Source of the DNA: an uncultured Chitinophagaceae bacterium
GTDB lineage: Bacteria > Bacteroidota > Bacteroidia > Chitinophagales > Chitinophagaceae
DNA length: 5,601 nt
Direction of reading: 5' to 3'
NCBI GenBank assembly: GCA_903832075.1
Contig: CAILAF010000123.1
Coordinates: 1-5,601 of the forward strand
This document shows, piece after piece, positions 1 through 5,596 of the stretch (position 1 is the first letter of the stretch; each line of letters begins with the position of its first letter). The notes beneath the pieces are model-generated. The model was not told where the DNA came from and did no database searches. It saw only the letters and a program-made list of their open reading frames with translations. A program made the position numbers and the translations under genes.

Positions 1-914
1 ACGCCCATTCCAAAAATTATTGCACCAACAAATAACATATTACCATTGGTATGACCAAGTAAATACAATCCCAATGATGCTAAAATTGTAGATATCAACA
101 ATACACCTTGGGGGGAAAATTTATGAACAACAGGTCCGGCAAACCCTCTGCCAACAACCATTATACCAGTTTCTATTGTTAATAATAGAATTGCATTATC
201 GCTCACATTTTTTAATAGCACATCAATCCATTGTCCTGTAAACAATTCTGTTATGGCAGTTCCGAACATGCAAATGATCATAAAGAAAAATAATGGATTC
301 AAAAGAGATGTATACATATCTTTTGTTGATACACCACTCGACACTCGTTCTGTTGCAGGAAATTCTAATTTAGAAAATAAATAACCATACAATAATGCCG
401 GTATTAACATTACACCAACTTGTACCTGAATATTCAATCCTATTTTATTAAACAAATAAACAATTAAAGTACCAATTACAATTCCTCCGGGAAACCATAA
501 ATGAAAATGATTGAGCTTCGTTGTTTTATTATCAGGAAATAAAGCTGTTACCAAAGGATTACATGCTGCTTCCACTGTACCATTGGCAATACCAATTAAT
601 AAAGTTGATATAAATAAACTCCAATAACCATTTGCAAAAATGGTTAACAGAATTCCTGCCAAATGAAATACAAAAGCCATGACTAATAATTTCTTCATTC
701 CAATAATATCTACCACAATGCCACCAATTACAACTGCTAACGGAAAACCCCAGAATGCAGTGGCAGCAATGGTTCCCAATTGAGAAGCATTTAAATGAAA
801 ATCAATTCCTTGTTGATTTAAAACGCCTGCTCTGATCCCAAAAGAAAGTGAAGTGACTAATAATGCGAGACAACTGGCTACAAAAAGTTTGTTTCGTTGA
901 ATGTAAGTTGGCAT
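1..914 (-). CDS. MFS transporter, sugar-type (partial, C-terminus off the left edge)
   Basis: This is an inner-membrane secondary transporter of the major facilitator superfamily, read from an ATG at 914-912 leftwards with no stop, giving 304 complete codons. The residues seen are rich in hydrophobic segments, roughly 11-30, 47-68, 76-95, 98-118, 141-160, 165-180, 205-225, 241-262, 268-286 and 292 onward, so about ten of the usual twelve helices are present. The loop 2-3 signature of the superfamily is visible as GGIVVDIIGMKK (64-75), with D69 and G72, and a degenerate second copy is VVGRGFAGPVVHKF (253-266). A charged loop near 181-200 separates the two six-helix halves. It is transcribed divergently from the oxidoreductase gene, and sugar-catabolic clusters often carry such a permease. 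I infer uptake of a sugar or keto sugar; the substrate cannot be read from the sequence. The family call is firm and the substrate is speculative. Confidence 0.88.
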   Translation of the reverse strand, partial: MPTYIQRNKLFVASCLALLVTSLSFGIRAGVLNQQGIDFHLNASQLGTIAATAFWGFPLAVVIGGIVVDIIGMKKLLVMAFVFHLAGILLTIFANGYWSLFISTLLIGIANGTVEAACNPLVTALFPDNKTTKLNHFHLWFPGGIVIGTLIVYLFNKIGLNIQVQVGVMLIPALLYGYLFSKLEFPATERVSSGVSTKDMYTSLLNPLFFFMIICMFGTAITELFTGQWIDVLLKNVSDNAILLLTIETGIMVVGRGFAGPVVHKFSPQGVLLISTILASLGLYLLGHTNGNMLFVGAIIFGMG

Positions 915-999
915 AATCGTTAAATTAGAAGTAATATCTTCTTGAAAAGAAAAATAAATGTAATTTTTTATTTTCAAAAAACAATTTTCATTTATGGTT

Positions 1000-1015
1000 T
1001 TTGATGAATATCAAA
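1000..1015. repeat. Inverted repeat TTTGAT-4-ATCAAA in the divergent promoter region
   Basis: Two perfect 6-bp arms flank a GAAT spacer. The symmetry stops at the next base on each side. It lies 13 bp left of the CAAACGTTTG palindrome and could be a second protein-binding site or a weak hairpin. In sequence this AT-rich, a 6-bp repeat can arise by chance, so confidence in a function is low. Confidence 0.25.
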
Positions 1016-1028
1016 TTAATTTTTATTT

Positions 1029-1038
1029 CAAACGTTTG
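1029..1038. promoter_or_regulatory. Probable LacI-family operator (perfect palindrome CAAACGTTTG)
   Basis: CAAACGTTTG is a perfect 10-bp palindrome with the central CpG typical of operators bound by LacI/GalR-family repressors such as PurR and CcpA. It stands 69 bp before the oxidoreductase start and 114 bp before the MFS start, so one bound dimer could control both transcripts. The flanking bases are asymmetric beyond the core, apart from outer T-rich and A-rich sides. The palindrome is seen directly; the regulator family is inferred, and no regulator gene lies in the window. Confidence 0.5.
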
Positions 1039-1107
1039 CGAAAGAAAAAATTCATTTCTTCAGTCTATAATTATTACGATCTTTAAAACCTAAATGAATT
1101 TTGTCAA

Positions 1108-2274
1108 ATGAAAAGAAAATTAAGATATGGCATGATAGGCGGCGGTAAAGATGCTTTCATTGGTGCCATACATCGCATCGCTGCAAATATGGATGGTTTG
1201 ATAGAATTATGTTGCGGCGCATTAAGTATTGTTCCTGATATAGCTGTTGATTCTGGTCGTACATTATTTTTAAATGAAGAAAGAATTTATTTGACCTATG
1301 AAGAGATGATTAAAAAAGAAAGTGAATTACCTGCAGATAAAAGAATTGATTTTGTAACAATTGTTACTCCCAACTTCGCACATTTTGCTCCTGCAATGAT
1401 GGCATTAGAATATGGATTTAATGTGGTGATTGAAAAGCCTATTGCATTTAGTTTAGACGAAGCAAAACAATTAAAACAAAAAGTTGATGAAACAGGTTTA
1501 TTACTTTGCTTAACACATACTTATTCCGGTTATCCAATGGTTAAGCAAGCTAAAGCAATGTTTAATGATGGTGTGTTAGGAAAGATCAGAAAAGTTTGGG
1601 TTGAATATCCGCAAGGATGGTTAAGTAAATTAAGTGAACGCGAAGGCAATGCACAAGCTGCATGGAGAACGGATCCTAAGAAAAGTGGTAAGAGTGGATC
1701 GATGGGAGATATTGGAACACATGCAGCACATTTAGCAGAATATATTACCGGTTTACAGATTACAGAATTATGTGCTGATTTAAATATTATGGTAGAAGGA
1801 CGAGCATTGGATGATGATGGAAATGTATTATTAAAATTTAATAACGGTGCAGCCGGAGTATTAATGGCATCGCAGGTTGCAGCCGGTGAAGAAAATGCTT
1901 TGAAGATTAGAGTGTATGGAGAAAAAGGTGGTATTGAATGGGCACAACACGAACCCAATACTTTATTAGTAAAATGGTTGGATGCACCAACACAAATATT
2001 AAGAGCCGGTGGAAATTATGGAGATCGTTTATCAAGTTATGCAACGAGTAATTGCAGAACACCGGGCGGACATCCTGAAGGTTATCTCGAAGCGTTTGGA
2101 AATATTTATAGAAATTTTGCACTTACATTATCTGCAAAAATTGATGGCACAGAACCAACAAAAGAAAATTTAGATTTTCCTTCTGTTGCAGATGGCATAA
2201 GAGGAATGGCGTTTATTGATAATGTTGTTGCATCATCGAAAAGTGAATTGAAGTGGACTAAATTTATAATTTGA
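1108..2274 (+). CDS. Gfo/Idh/MocA-family NAD(P)-dependent oxidoreductase
   Basis: This is a cytoplasmic sugar or polyol dehydrogenase/reductase of the glucose-fructose oxidoreductase / inositol dehydrogenase / MocA family. The N-terminal Rossmann domain (about 6-130) opens with YGMIGGGKDAFIG (7-19), the dinucleotide-binding turn. It continues with TPN (87-89) and the family hallmark EKP (109-111), whose lysine is the conserved active-site residue. The C-terminal alpha/beta domain (about 135-360) contains GDIGTHAAHLAEY (200-212), where D201, H205 and H208 match the substrate-site D-x3-H pattern. The length of 388 residues is normal. There is no signal peptide or Tat motif, so the protein should stay in the cytoplasm. 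It is the first gene of a plus-strand set with a TIM-barrel isomerase, a cytochrome c and a DUF1080 hydrolase, and several 3-keto-glycoside loci carry the same pairings. I infer oxidation of a sugar at C3 or reduction of a 3-keto sugar; the substrate and the NAD/NADP preference are not determined. Confidence 0.93.
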   Translation: MKRKLRYGMIGGGKDAFIGAIHRIAANMDGLIELCCGALSIVPDIAVDSGRTLFLNEERIYLTYEEMIKKESELPADKRIDFVTIVTPNFAHFAPAMMALEYGFNVVIEKPIAFSLDEAKQLKQKVDETGLLLCLTHTYSGYPMVKQAKAMFNDGVLGKIRKVWVEYPQGWLSKLSEREGNAQAAWRTDPKKSGKSGSMGDIGTHAAHLAEYITGLQITELCADLNIMVEGRALDDDGNVLLKFNNGAAGVLMASQVAAGEENALKIRVYGEKGGIEWAQHEPNTLLVKWLDAPTQILRAGGNYGDRLSSYATSNCRTPGGHPEGYLEAFGNIYRNFALTLSAKIDGTEPTKENLDFPSVADGIRGMAFIDNVVASSKSELKWTKFII

Positions 2275-2403
2275 AATTAGTTGATAAAAAATGTGCAGGT
2301 GTTGAAGAGTGCGACGCAACGATGATGCCATGAAAAACAAAAGCCGGTATCAAAAAATTTTTCTCTGATACTCTTTTCCTCTGCGTGAAACAAAAAATAT
2401 TTT
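2275..2403. other. Intergenic spacer with a GC-rich block and a hairpin leader
   Basis: These 129 bp are unusually long for a gap inside an operon. They split into two parts. Bases 2290-2329 are about 52% G+C (21 of 40 by hand count) in otherwise AT-rich surroundings and contain the palindrome TGCGACGCA (2310-2318). Bases 2347-2371 hold an inverted repeat followed by a T/C-rich stretch. I found no open frame with coding character. The spacer may carry an internal promoter or attenuator, or a remnant of a dispersed intergenic repeat. Confidence 0.4.
2347..2371 (+). terminator. Possible weak terminator or attenuator hairpin before the TIM-barrel gene
   Basis: GTATCA (2347-2352) pairs with TGATAC (2366-2371) across a 13-nt loop that contains an AAAAA-TTTTT run able to pair further. 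TCTTTTCC follows directly. The stem has only 6 bp, or 7 with a G-U pair, and few G-C pairs, so it would be a poor intrinsic terminator. It could instead lower read-through from the oxidoreductase gene or shape the 5' end of the downstream transcript. Confidence 0.25.
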
Positions 2404-3462
2404 ATGACAACAATTAAAGGTCCTGCTATTTTTTTAGCACAGTTTATGGGTGATGTTTCTCCTTACAATAATTTAAAAGATATCTGCAAATGGGCTGCAT
2501 CTTTAGGTTATAAAGGTGTGCAGATACCGACTTGGGATCCGCGTTGTATCGATCTTCAAAAAGCAGCAGAAAGCAAAACTTATGCTGATGAAATTAAAGG
2601 AATAGTGAAAGAAGCTGGATTGGAAATAACAGAATTATCAACGCATTTACAAGGACAATTAGTTGCAGTTAATCCTGCGTATGATTTATTGTTTGATGGC
2701 TTTGCTCCTGAAAAAGTAAAAGGTAATAATAAAGCAAGAACAGAATGGGCCGTACAACAATTACAATATGCAGCAAAAGCATCACAACACTTAGGGCTCA
2801 ATGCACATGCTACTTTCAGCGGTGCATTAATGTGGCATACGGTTTATCCATGGCCACAACGTCCGTCCGGATTAGTGGAAACAGGATTTACAGAATTAGC
2901 CAAAAGATGGTTGCCAATCTTAAATTATTTTGATGAATGTGGTGTTGATGTGTGTTACGAAATTCATCCCGGAGAAGATTTGCATGATGGTGTTACTTAT
3001 GAAATGTTTTTAGAAAAAGTTAATCAACATGCACGTGCTTGTTTGTTATACGATCCATCACATTTTGTTTTGCAATGTTTAGATTATAAAACTTACATTG
3101 ATCATTATCATCAACGCATTAAAGCATTTCATGTAAAAGACGCAGAGTTTAATGCAACAGGTAAACAAGGAGTGTATGGCGGTTATCAAAATTGGATTGA
3201 TCGTGCAGGTCGTTTTCGTTCTTTGGGTGATGGACAAGTAGATTTTAAATCAATCTTTGCAAAATTATCGCAATACAATTATCAAGGTTGGGCTGTGTTA
3301 GAATGGGAATGTTGTATAAAAAATTCGGAAGATGGTGCAAAAGAAGGTGCGGTATTTATTTCAAATCATATCATTAAAGTAACAGAAAAAGCATTTGATG
3401 ATTTTGCAGGAACAAATACAAATGAAAAATTTAATCAACAAATATTAGGAATTGAATCTTAA
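2404..3462 (+). CDS. Sugar isomerase/epimerase-like TIM-barrel protein (xylose isomerase-like, AP endonuclease 2 fold)
   Basis: This protein of 352 residues belongs to the xylose-isomerase-like TIM-barrel superfamily, which covers epimerases, isomerases and dehydratases acting on sugars through a bound divalent metal. The likely metal ligands at the strand ends are E186 in CYEIHPG (184-190), D217 in YDPSH (216-220), H243 in FHVKD (242-246) and E300 in VLEWE (298-302). H188 and H220 are additional conserved-type residues near the centre. The barrel starts at strand 1, IFLAQFMG (9-16). At 352 residues it is longer than the usual 270-300, with extra sequence around 83-112 and a C-terminal tail after about 330. 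There is no signal peptide, so it should be cytoplasmic. Proteins of this fold sit beside Gfo/Idh/MocA enzymes in inositol and 3-keto-sugar clusters, where they act as isomerase, epimerase, lyase or hydratase. Which reaction applies here cannot be decided. The ATG at 2404 follows A/T-rich sequence with no Shine-Dalgarno motif. Confidence 0.9.
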   Translation: MTTIKGPAIFLAQFMGDVSPYNNLKDICKWAASLGYKGVQIPTWDPRCIDLQKAAESKTYADEIKGIVKEAGLEITELSTHLQGQLVAVNPAYDLLFDGFAPEKVKGNNKARTEWAVQQLQYAAKASQHLGLNAHATFSGALMWHTVYPWPQRPSGLVETGFTELAKRWLPILNYFDECGVDVCYEIHPGEDLHDGVTYEMFLEKVNQHARACLLYDPSHFVLQCLDYKTYIDHYHQRIKAFHVKDAEFNATGKQGVYGGYQNWIDRAGRFRSLGDGQVDFKSIFAKLSQYNYQGWAVLEWECCIKNSEDGAKEGAVFISNHIIKVTEKAFDDFAGTNTNEKFNQQILGIES

Positions 3463-3494
3463 TTTTATTGCCCCACAAAAAACAAATAATAAAA

Positions 3495-3860
3495 ATGAAA
3501 AAGTATTTGATCGCTTCATTAATGTTATCATTCATTATCGCATGTGGCGATAATAAAACAGAAGAAAAAAAAGAAACATCAACAACCGATCTCAGTTCAA
3601 ATCCCGATTACAAAAAAGGTTTGGCATTGATTGTAAAATCAGATTGTTTGGGTTGTCATAAAGTTTCTGAAAAATTAGTTGGGCCTGCTTATAAAGATGT
3701 TGCTAATAAATATACATCAGCTGATATAAGTATGTTAACTGATAAAGTAATTAAAGGCGGTACCGGTGTTTGGGGTCAGGTTCCAATGGCACCGCATCCA
3801 AATTTATCAAGAGAAGATGCTGAACAAATCATAAAATATATTTTATTACTCAAAAAATAA
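3495..3860 (+). CDS. Small lipoprotein c-type cytochrome (class I, monohaem)
   Basis: This is a periplasm-facing electron carrier of 121 residues. It begins with a lipoprotein signal, MKKYLIASLMLSFIIAC, whose lipobox ends at C17, followed by a polar, charged linker (18-40). The haem-binding motif is CLGCH (51-55), with H55 as proximal ligand, and M98 in QVPMAPH is the expected distal ligand. VGPAYKDVA (62-70) and GGTGVWGQVPM (88-98) are typical of the cytochrome c551/c552 type. I chose the ATG at 3495 because it places a Lys-Lys N-terminus directly before the hydrophobic core; an upstream TTG at 3468 would add nine unneeded residues. It starts 32 bp after the TIM-barrel gene and ends 7 bp before the DUF1080 gene, so co-transcription is likely. 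The electron donor is probably a periplasmic dehydrogenase encoded elsewhere. Confidence 0.92.
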   Translation: MKKYLIASLMLSFIIACGDNKTEEKKETSTTDLSSNPDYKKGLALIVKSDCLGCHKVSEKLVGPAYKDVANKYTSADISMLTDKVIKGGTGVWGQVPMAPHPNLSREDAEQIIKYILLLKK

Positions 3861-3867
3861 ATCCATC

Positions 3868-4563
3868 ATGCGCACGCTAACAATTGCCTTTGCTTTATCA
3901 ATGTTTTCTGTTTTTTCTTTTGCTCAAAAAGAAAAAGGTTGGATAAAATTATTTGACGGAAAATCATTGAATGGTTGGCATAGTTATGGTAAATCCGCAC
4001 CAGGCAAGGCTTGGAAGGTAGATGATGGAACCATTCATTTAGATGCTACTGCTAAAAAAAATTATCAATCTGATGGTGGCGGCGATTTAGTTACCAATGA
4101 TGAATTTGAAAATTATGATTTGAAATTAGAATGGAAAATTTCTAAGAATGGTAATAGCGGAATAATTTTTAACGTGCATGAAGAAGTTCCAACGTATGAT
4201 GAAAGTTGGAGAACCGGAATGGAAATGCAGATATTAGATAACGATGGACATGATGATGGAAAAATTCACAAACACAGAGCCGGTGATTTATATGATTTAA
4301 TTGCATGCAGTACAGAAACAGTTAAAGCTGTTGGTGAATGGAATGAAGTTGAAATTATTTGTAATAAAGGAAAATTAGAATTAAAATTAAATGGAACAAC
4401 AGTTGTATCAACAACATTGTGGGATGATAATTGGAAACAATTAATTGCTGGAAGTAAATTTAAAAACATGCCAAACTTTGGAACATTCTCCAAAGGAAAG
4501 ATTGCTTTACAAGATCATGGCAATGATGTTTGGTTTAGAAATATTATGATTAAGAAATTGTAA
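3868..4563 (+). CDS. Secreted DUF1080 / 3-keto-disaccharide hydrolase family protein
   Basis: This 231-residue protein carries a cleavable signal peptide (about 1-19, cleavage near SFA-Q20), so it works in the periplasm or on the outer surface. The mature part is a single concanavalin-like beta-sandwich domain of the DUF1080 family. Family-typical stretches include GWIKLFDGKSLNGWH (24-38), DLKLEWKISKNGNSGIIF (84-101), GMEMQILDNDGHDD (117-130), LYDL (141-144), GEWNEVEI (156-163), LNGTTV (174-179) and IALQDHGNDVWFRNI (212-226). The domain fills the protein and nothing appears missing. Members of this family split glycosidic bonds of sugars already oxidised to the 3-keto form. With the Gfo/Idh/MocA and TIM-barrel genes upstream, this gene is the strongest evidence for a 3-keto-glycoside pathway. 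The natural substrate is unknown. It starts 7 bp after the cytochrome gene and almost meets the convergent thioredoxin-like gene. Confidence 0.92.
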   Translation: MRTLTIAFALSMFSVFSFAQKEKGWIKLFDGKSLNGWHSYGKSAPGKAWKVDDGTIHLDATAKKNYQSDGGGDLVTNDEFENYDLKLEWKISKNGNSGIIFNVHEEVPTYDESWRTGMEMQILDNDGHDDGKIHKHRAGDLYDLIACSTETVKAVGEWNEVEIICNKGKLELKLNGTTVVSTTLWDDNWKQLIAGSKFKNMPNFGTFSKGKIALQDHGNDVWFRNIMIKKL

Positions 4564-4570
4564 TTCGTTA

Positions 4571-5131
4571 TTAATGATGTGTGACATCATTCTTTGAAAA
4601 CCTTGCTGTTATTGCATTTGCTTGTGCATCAGTTAAAGTAGCTGTTTGTTTCAACACTTTAATAAAATGTGATACTTCTTCTTTTTCAGCAGGGCAACCT
4701 ACACTTTTTCCTTCGGTGTTTAAACCTGCGCCATCAGGTCTTATTTGTGCATCGGCTAATAATTTTCCATCCGTATCAAAAATAAACCATGCAGGTATGC
4801 CTTGTTTATCTGCATGATATTGTTTTAAAAATTCTTCTCCGCCGGGATTATTAAGATTGGCTTTATCTTTTTGTTCGTAAACAGTAACATGTTTAATTAC
4901 ATAATTTTTATCAAAGAAATTTTTACAGGAAGCATCGTTCATACTACTATCCATTTTATGACACCAACCACACCATGATGCATGAAAAATGATAAATGCT
5001 TTTTTATTTTGTTTGGCTGCTTCTTTACAAGCTTCTGCAACAATTGTTTTTGTATCAGGTAATTTAGTTTGCGCTTTTATATTCATTGTTGAAAAACAAA
5101 CAATGAATAGAATCATGAAAAATTTTTTCAT
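4571..5131 (-). CDS. Exported thioredoxin-fold protein (Thioredoxin_7-like, CGWC)
   Basis: This is a 186-residue periplasmic protein with a thioredoxin fold. The signal peptide spans about 1-20 (MKKFFMILFIVCFSTMNIKA, cleavage before Q21). The redox motif CGWC (54-57) sits in FHASWCGWCHKM (49-60) and is followed by H58, as in thioredoxin-like proteins related to DsbD C-terminal domains and the DUF255 group. The cis-proline loop is GIPAW (111-115) with P113, and the following strand FIFDTDGK (116-123) matches the fold. Further cysteines are C35, C69 and C146; C35 and C69 lie close to the active site in sequence, while C146 is in the C-terminal part. It probably acts in disulfide reduction or exchange in the periplasm. 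It faces the sugar operon tail to tail with 7 bp between stops, so it is unlikely to be part of that operon. A role in cytochrome c maturation is possible but unsupported. Confidence 0.88.
   Translation of the reverse strand: MKKFFMILFIVCFSTMNIKAQTKLPDTKTIVAEACKEAAKQNKKAFIIFHASWCGWCHKMDSSMNDASCKNFFDKNYVIKHVTVYEQKDKANLNNPGGEEFLKQYHADKQGIPAWFIFDTDGKLLADAQIRPDGAGLNTEGKSVGCPAEKEEVSHFIKVLKQTATLTDAQANAITARFSKNDVTHH
4573..4591. terminator. Hairpin at the convergent gene ends, possible bidirectional terminator
   Basis: AATGATGT (4573-4580) and ACATCATT (4584-4591) form a perfect 8-bp stem with a GTG loop, starting 10 bp after the DUF1080 stop codon. It lies inside the last codons and stop of the convergent thioredoxin-like gene. 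No run of T follows on either strand, so it is not a classical intrinsic terminator. Its position between two converging transcripts makes a role in ending or protecting mRNA plausible. Confidence 0.4.
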
Positions 5132-5182
5132 AAAAAAATTTTATCATTAAAAATAAACAATTCAAAATAACTTAGCAGCAAT
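5132..5182. promoter_or_regulatory. Short divergent promoter region between thioredoxin-like gene and tadA
   Basis: Only 51 very AT-rich bases lie between two outward-facing ATGs, so both promoters must sit here or overlap the genes. TAACTTAG (5168-5175) on the plus strand and TTATTTTG (5163-5170, minus) each match the TAnnTTTG -7 consensus of Bacteroidota at five of six fixed positions. No well-spaced upstream TTG element accompanies either one. Confidence 0.35.
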
Positions 5183-5596
5183 ATGTTGTTAAATGACGAA
5201 TATTTTATGCGGCAGGCTTTAAAAGAAGCTGAGGAAGCATTTGCAAATGATGAAGTGCCGGTTGGTGCTATTGTGGTAATTAATCAAAAAATAATTTCAC
5301 GAGCACATAATCAAGTTGAATTATTAAATGATTCAACTGCACACGCAGAGATATTAGCACTTACTTCTGCATTTAATTTTTTAGGTTCAAAATATTTAAC
5401 CGATGCAACTTTATATGTAACGTTGGAACCATGCCTAATGTGTTGCGGTGCCATGTATTGGGGAAAGATTGGAAGAATTGTTTATGGTGCAAGTGATGAA
5501 AAAAATGGATTTAAACATATTGTAAAAGACAATTGGCCTTTTCATCCCAAAACAGAATTAGTAAATGGAATATTGGAAGATGAATGTGCAGCATAG
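5183..5596 (+). CDS. tadA: tRNA-specific adenosine deaminase TadA (3' end incomplete or artefactual)
   Basis: TadA converts adenosine 34 to inosine in the tRNA-Arg(ACG) anticodon in the cytoplasm and is normally essential. The cytidine/deoxycytidylate-deaminase zinc site is complete: H54 and catalytic E56 in TAHAEILAL (52-60), and C84 and C87 in LEPCLMCCGAMYW (81-93). The N-terminus DEYFMRQALKEAEEAF (5-20), VPVGAIVV (25-32) and AHNQVE (41-46) are typical of the family. The reading frame gives 137 residues and stops directly after ECAA, where homologues continue with a leucine-rich, basic C-terminal helix of roughly 10-30 residues. The stop codon TAG (5594-5596) is formed by a real T plus the first two bases of AGATCGG, which matches an Illumina adapter start. 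The gene is therefore most likely intact in the organism and cut by the contig end. The ATG at 5183 fits the family N-terminus; a shorter start at M9 is less likely. Confidence 0.93.
   Translation: MLLNDEYFMRQALKEAEEAFANDEVPVGAIVVINQKIISRAHNQVELLNDSTAHAEILALTSAFNFLGSKYLTDATLYVTLEPCLMCCGAMYWGKIGRIVYGASDEKNGFKHIVKDNWPFHPKTELVNGILEDECAA

Larger units (their letters stand above)
915..1107. promoter_or_regulatory. Divergent intergenic control region between MFS gene and oxidoreductase operon
   Basis: These 193 bp separate two outward-facing start codons, so promoters for both directions should lie here. The sequence is very AT-rich with several A and T runs. It holds the palindrome at 1029-1038, an inverted repeat at 1000-1015, and a short AGAAG/CTTCT inverted repeat with 6-nt spacer at 927-942 in the MFS leader. 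TATAAT occurs at 1066-1071. The Bacteroidota -7 consensus TAnnTTTG is matched only approximately, for example AACGTTTG at 1031-1038 on the plus strand and TTAATTTG at 1012-1019 on the minus strand, and neither has a well-spaced TTG element. I therefore do not assign exact promoters. Confidence 0.6.

Noticed and set aside
1..914. Left end of the MFS gene as a true gene truncation
   Set aside because: The frame stays open to base 1 with sensible membrane-segment sequence, so the edge of the window is enough to explain it.
1530..1958. Open frame of 142 codons on the minus strand inside the oxidoreductase gene
   Set aside because: It lies wholly antisense to a clear Gfo/Idh/MocA gene, has low-complexity Ser/Pro/Ala/Cys-rich content and shows no recognisable domain.
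3468..3494. TTG start extending the cytochrome by nine residues
   Set aside because: The added residues put extra charged sequence before a lipoprotein signal that is already complete from the ATG at 3495.
4581..4817. Open frame of 78 codons on the plus strand
   Set aside because: It is antisense to the thioredoxin-fold gene with its CGWC motif and signal peptide; the plus-strand product has no recognisable features.
5183..5596. tadA as a pseudogene with a nonsense mutation
   Set aside because: All zinc-site and catalytic residues are intact, the gene is normally essential, and the stop coincides with an adapter-like sequence at the window edge.
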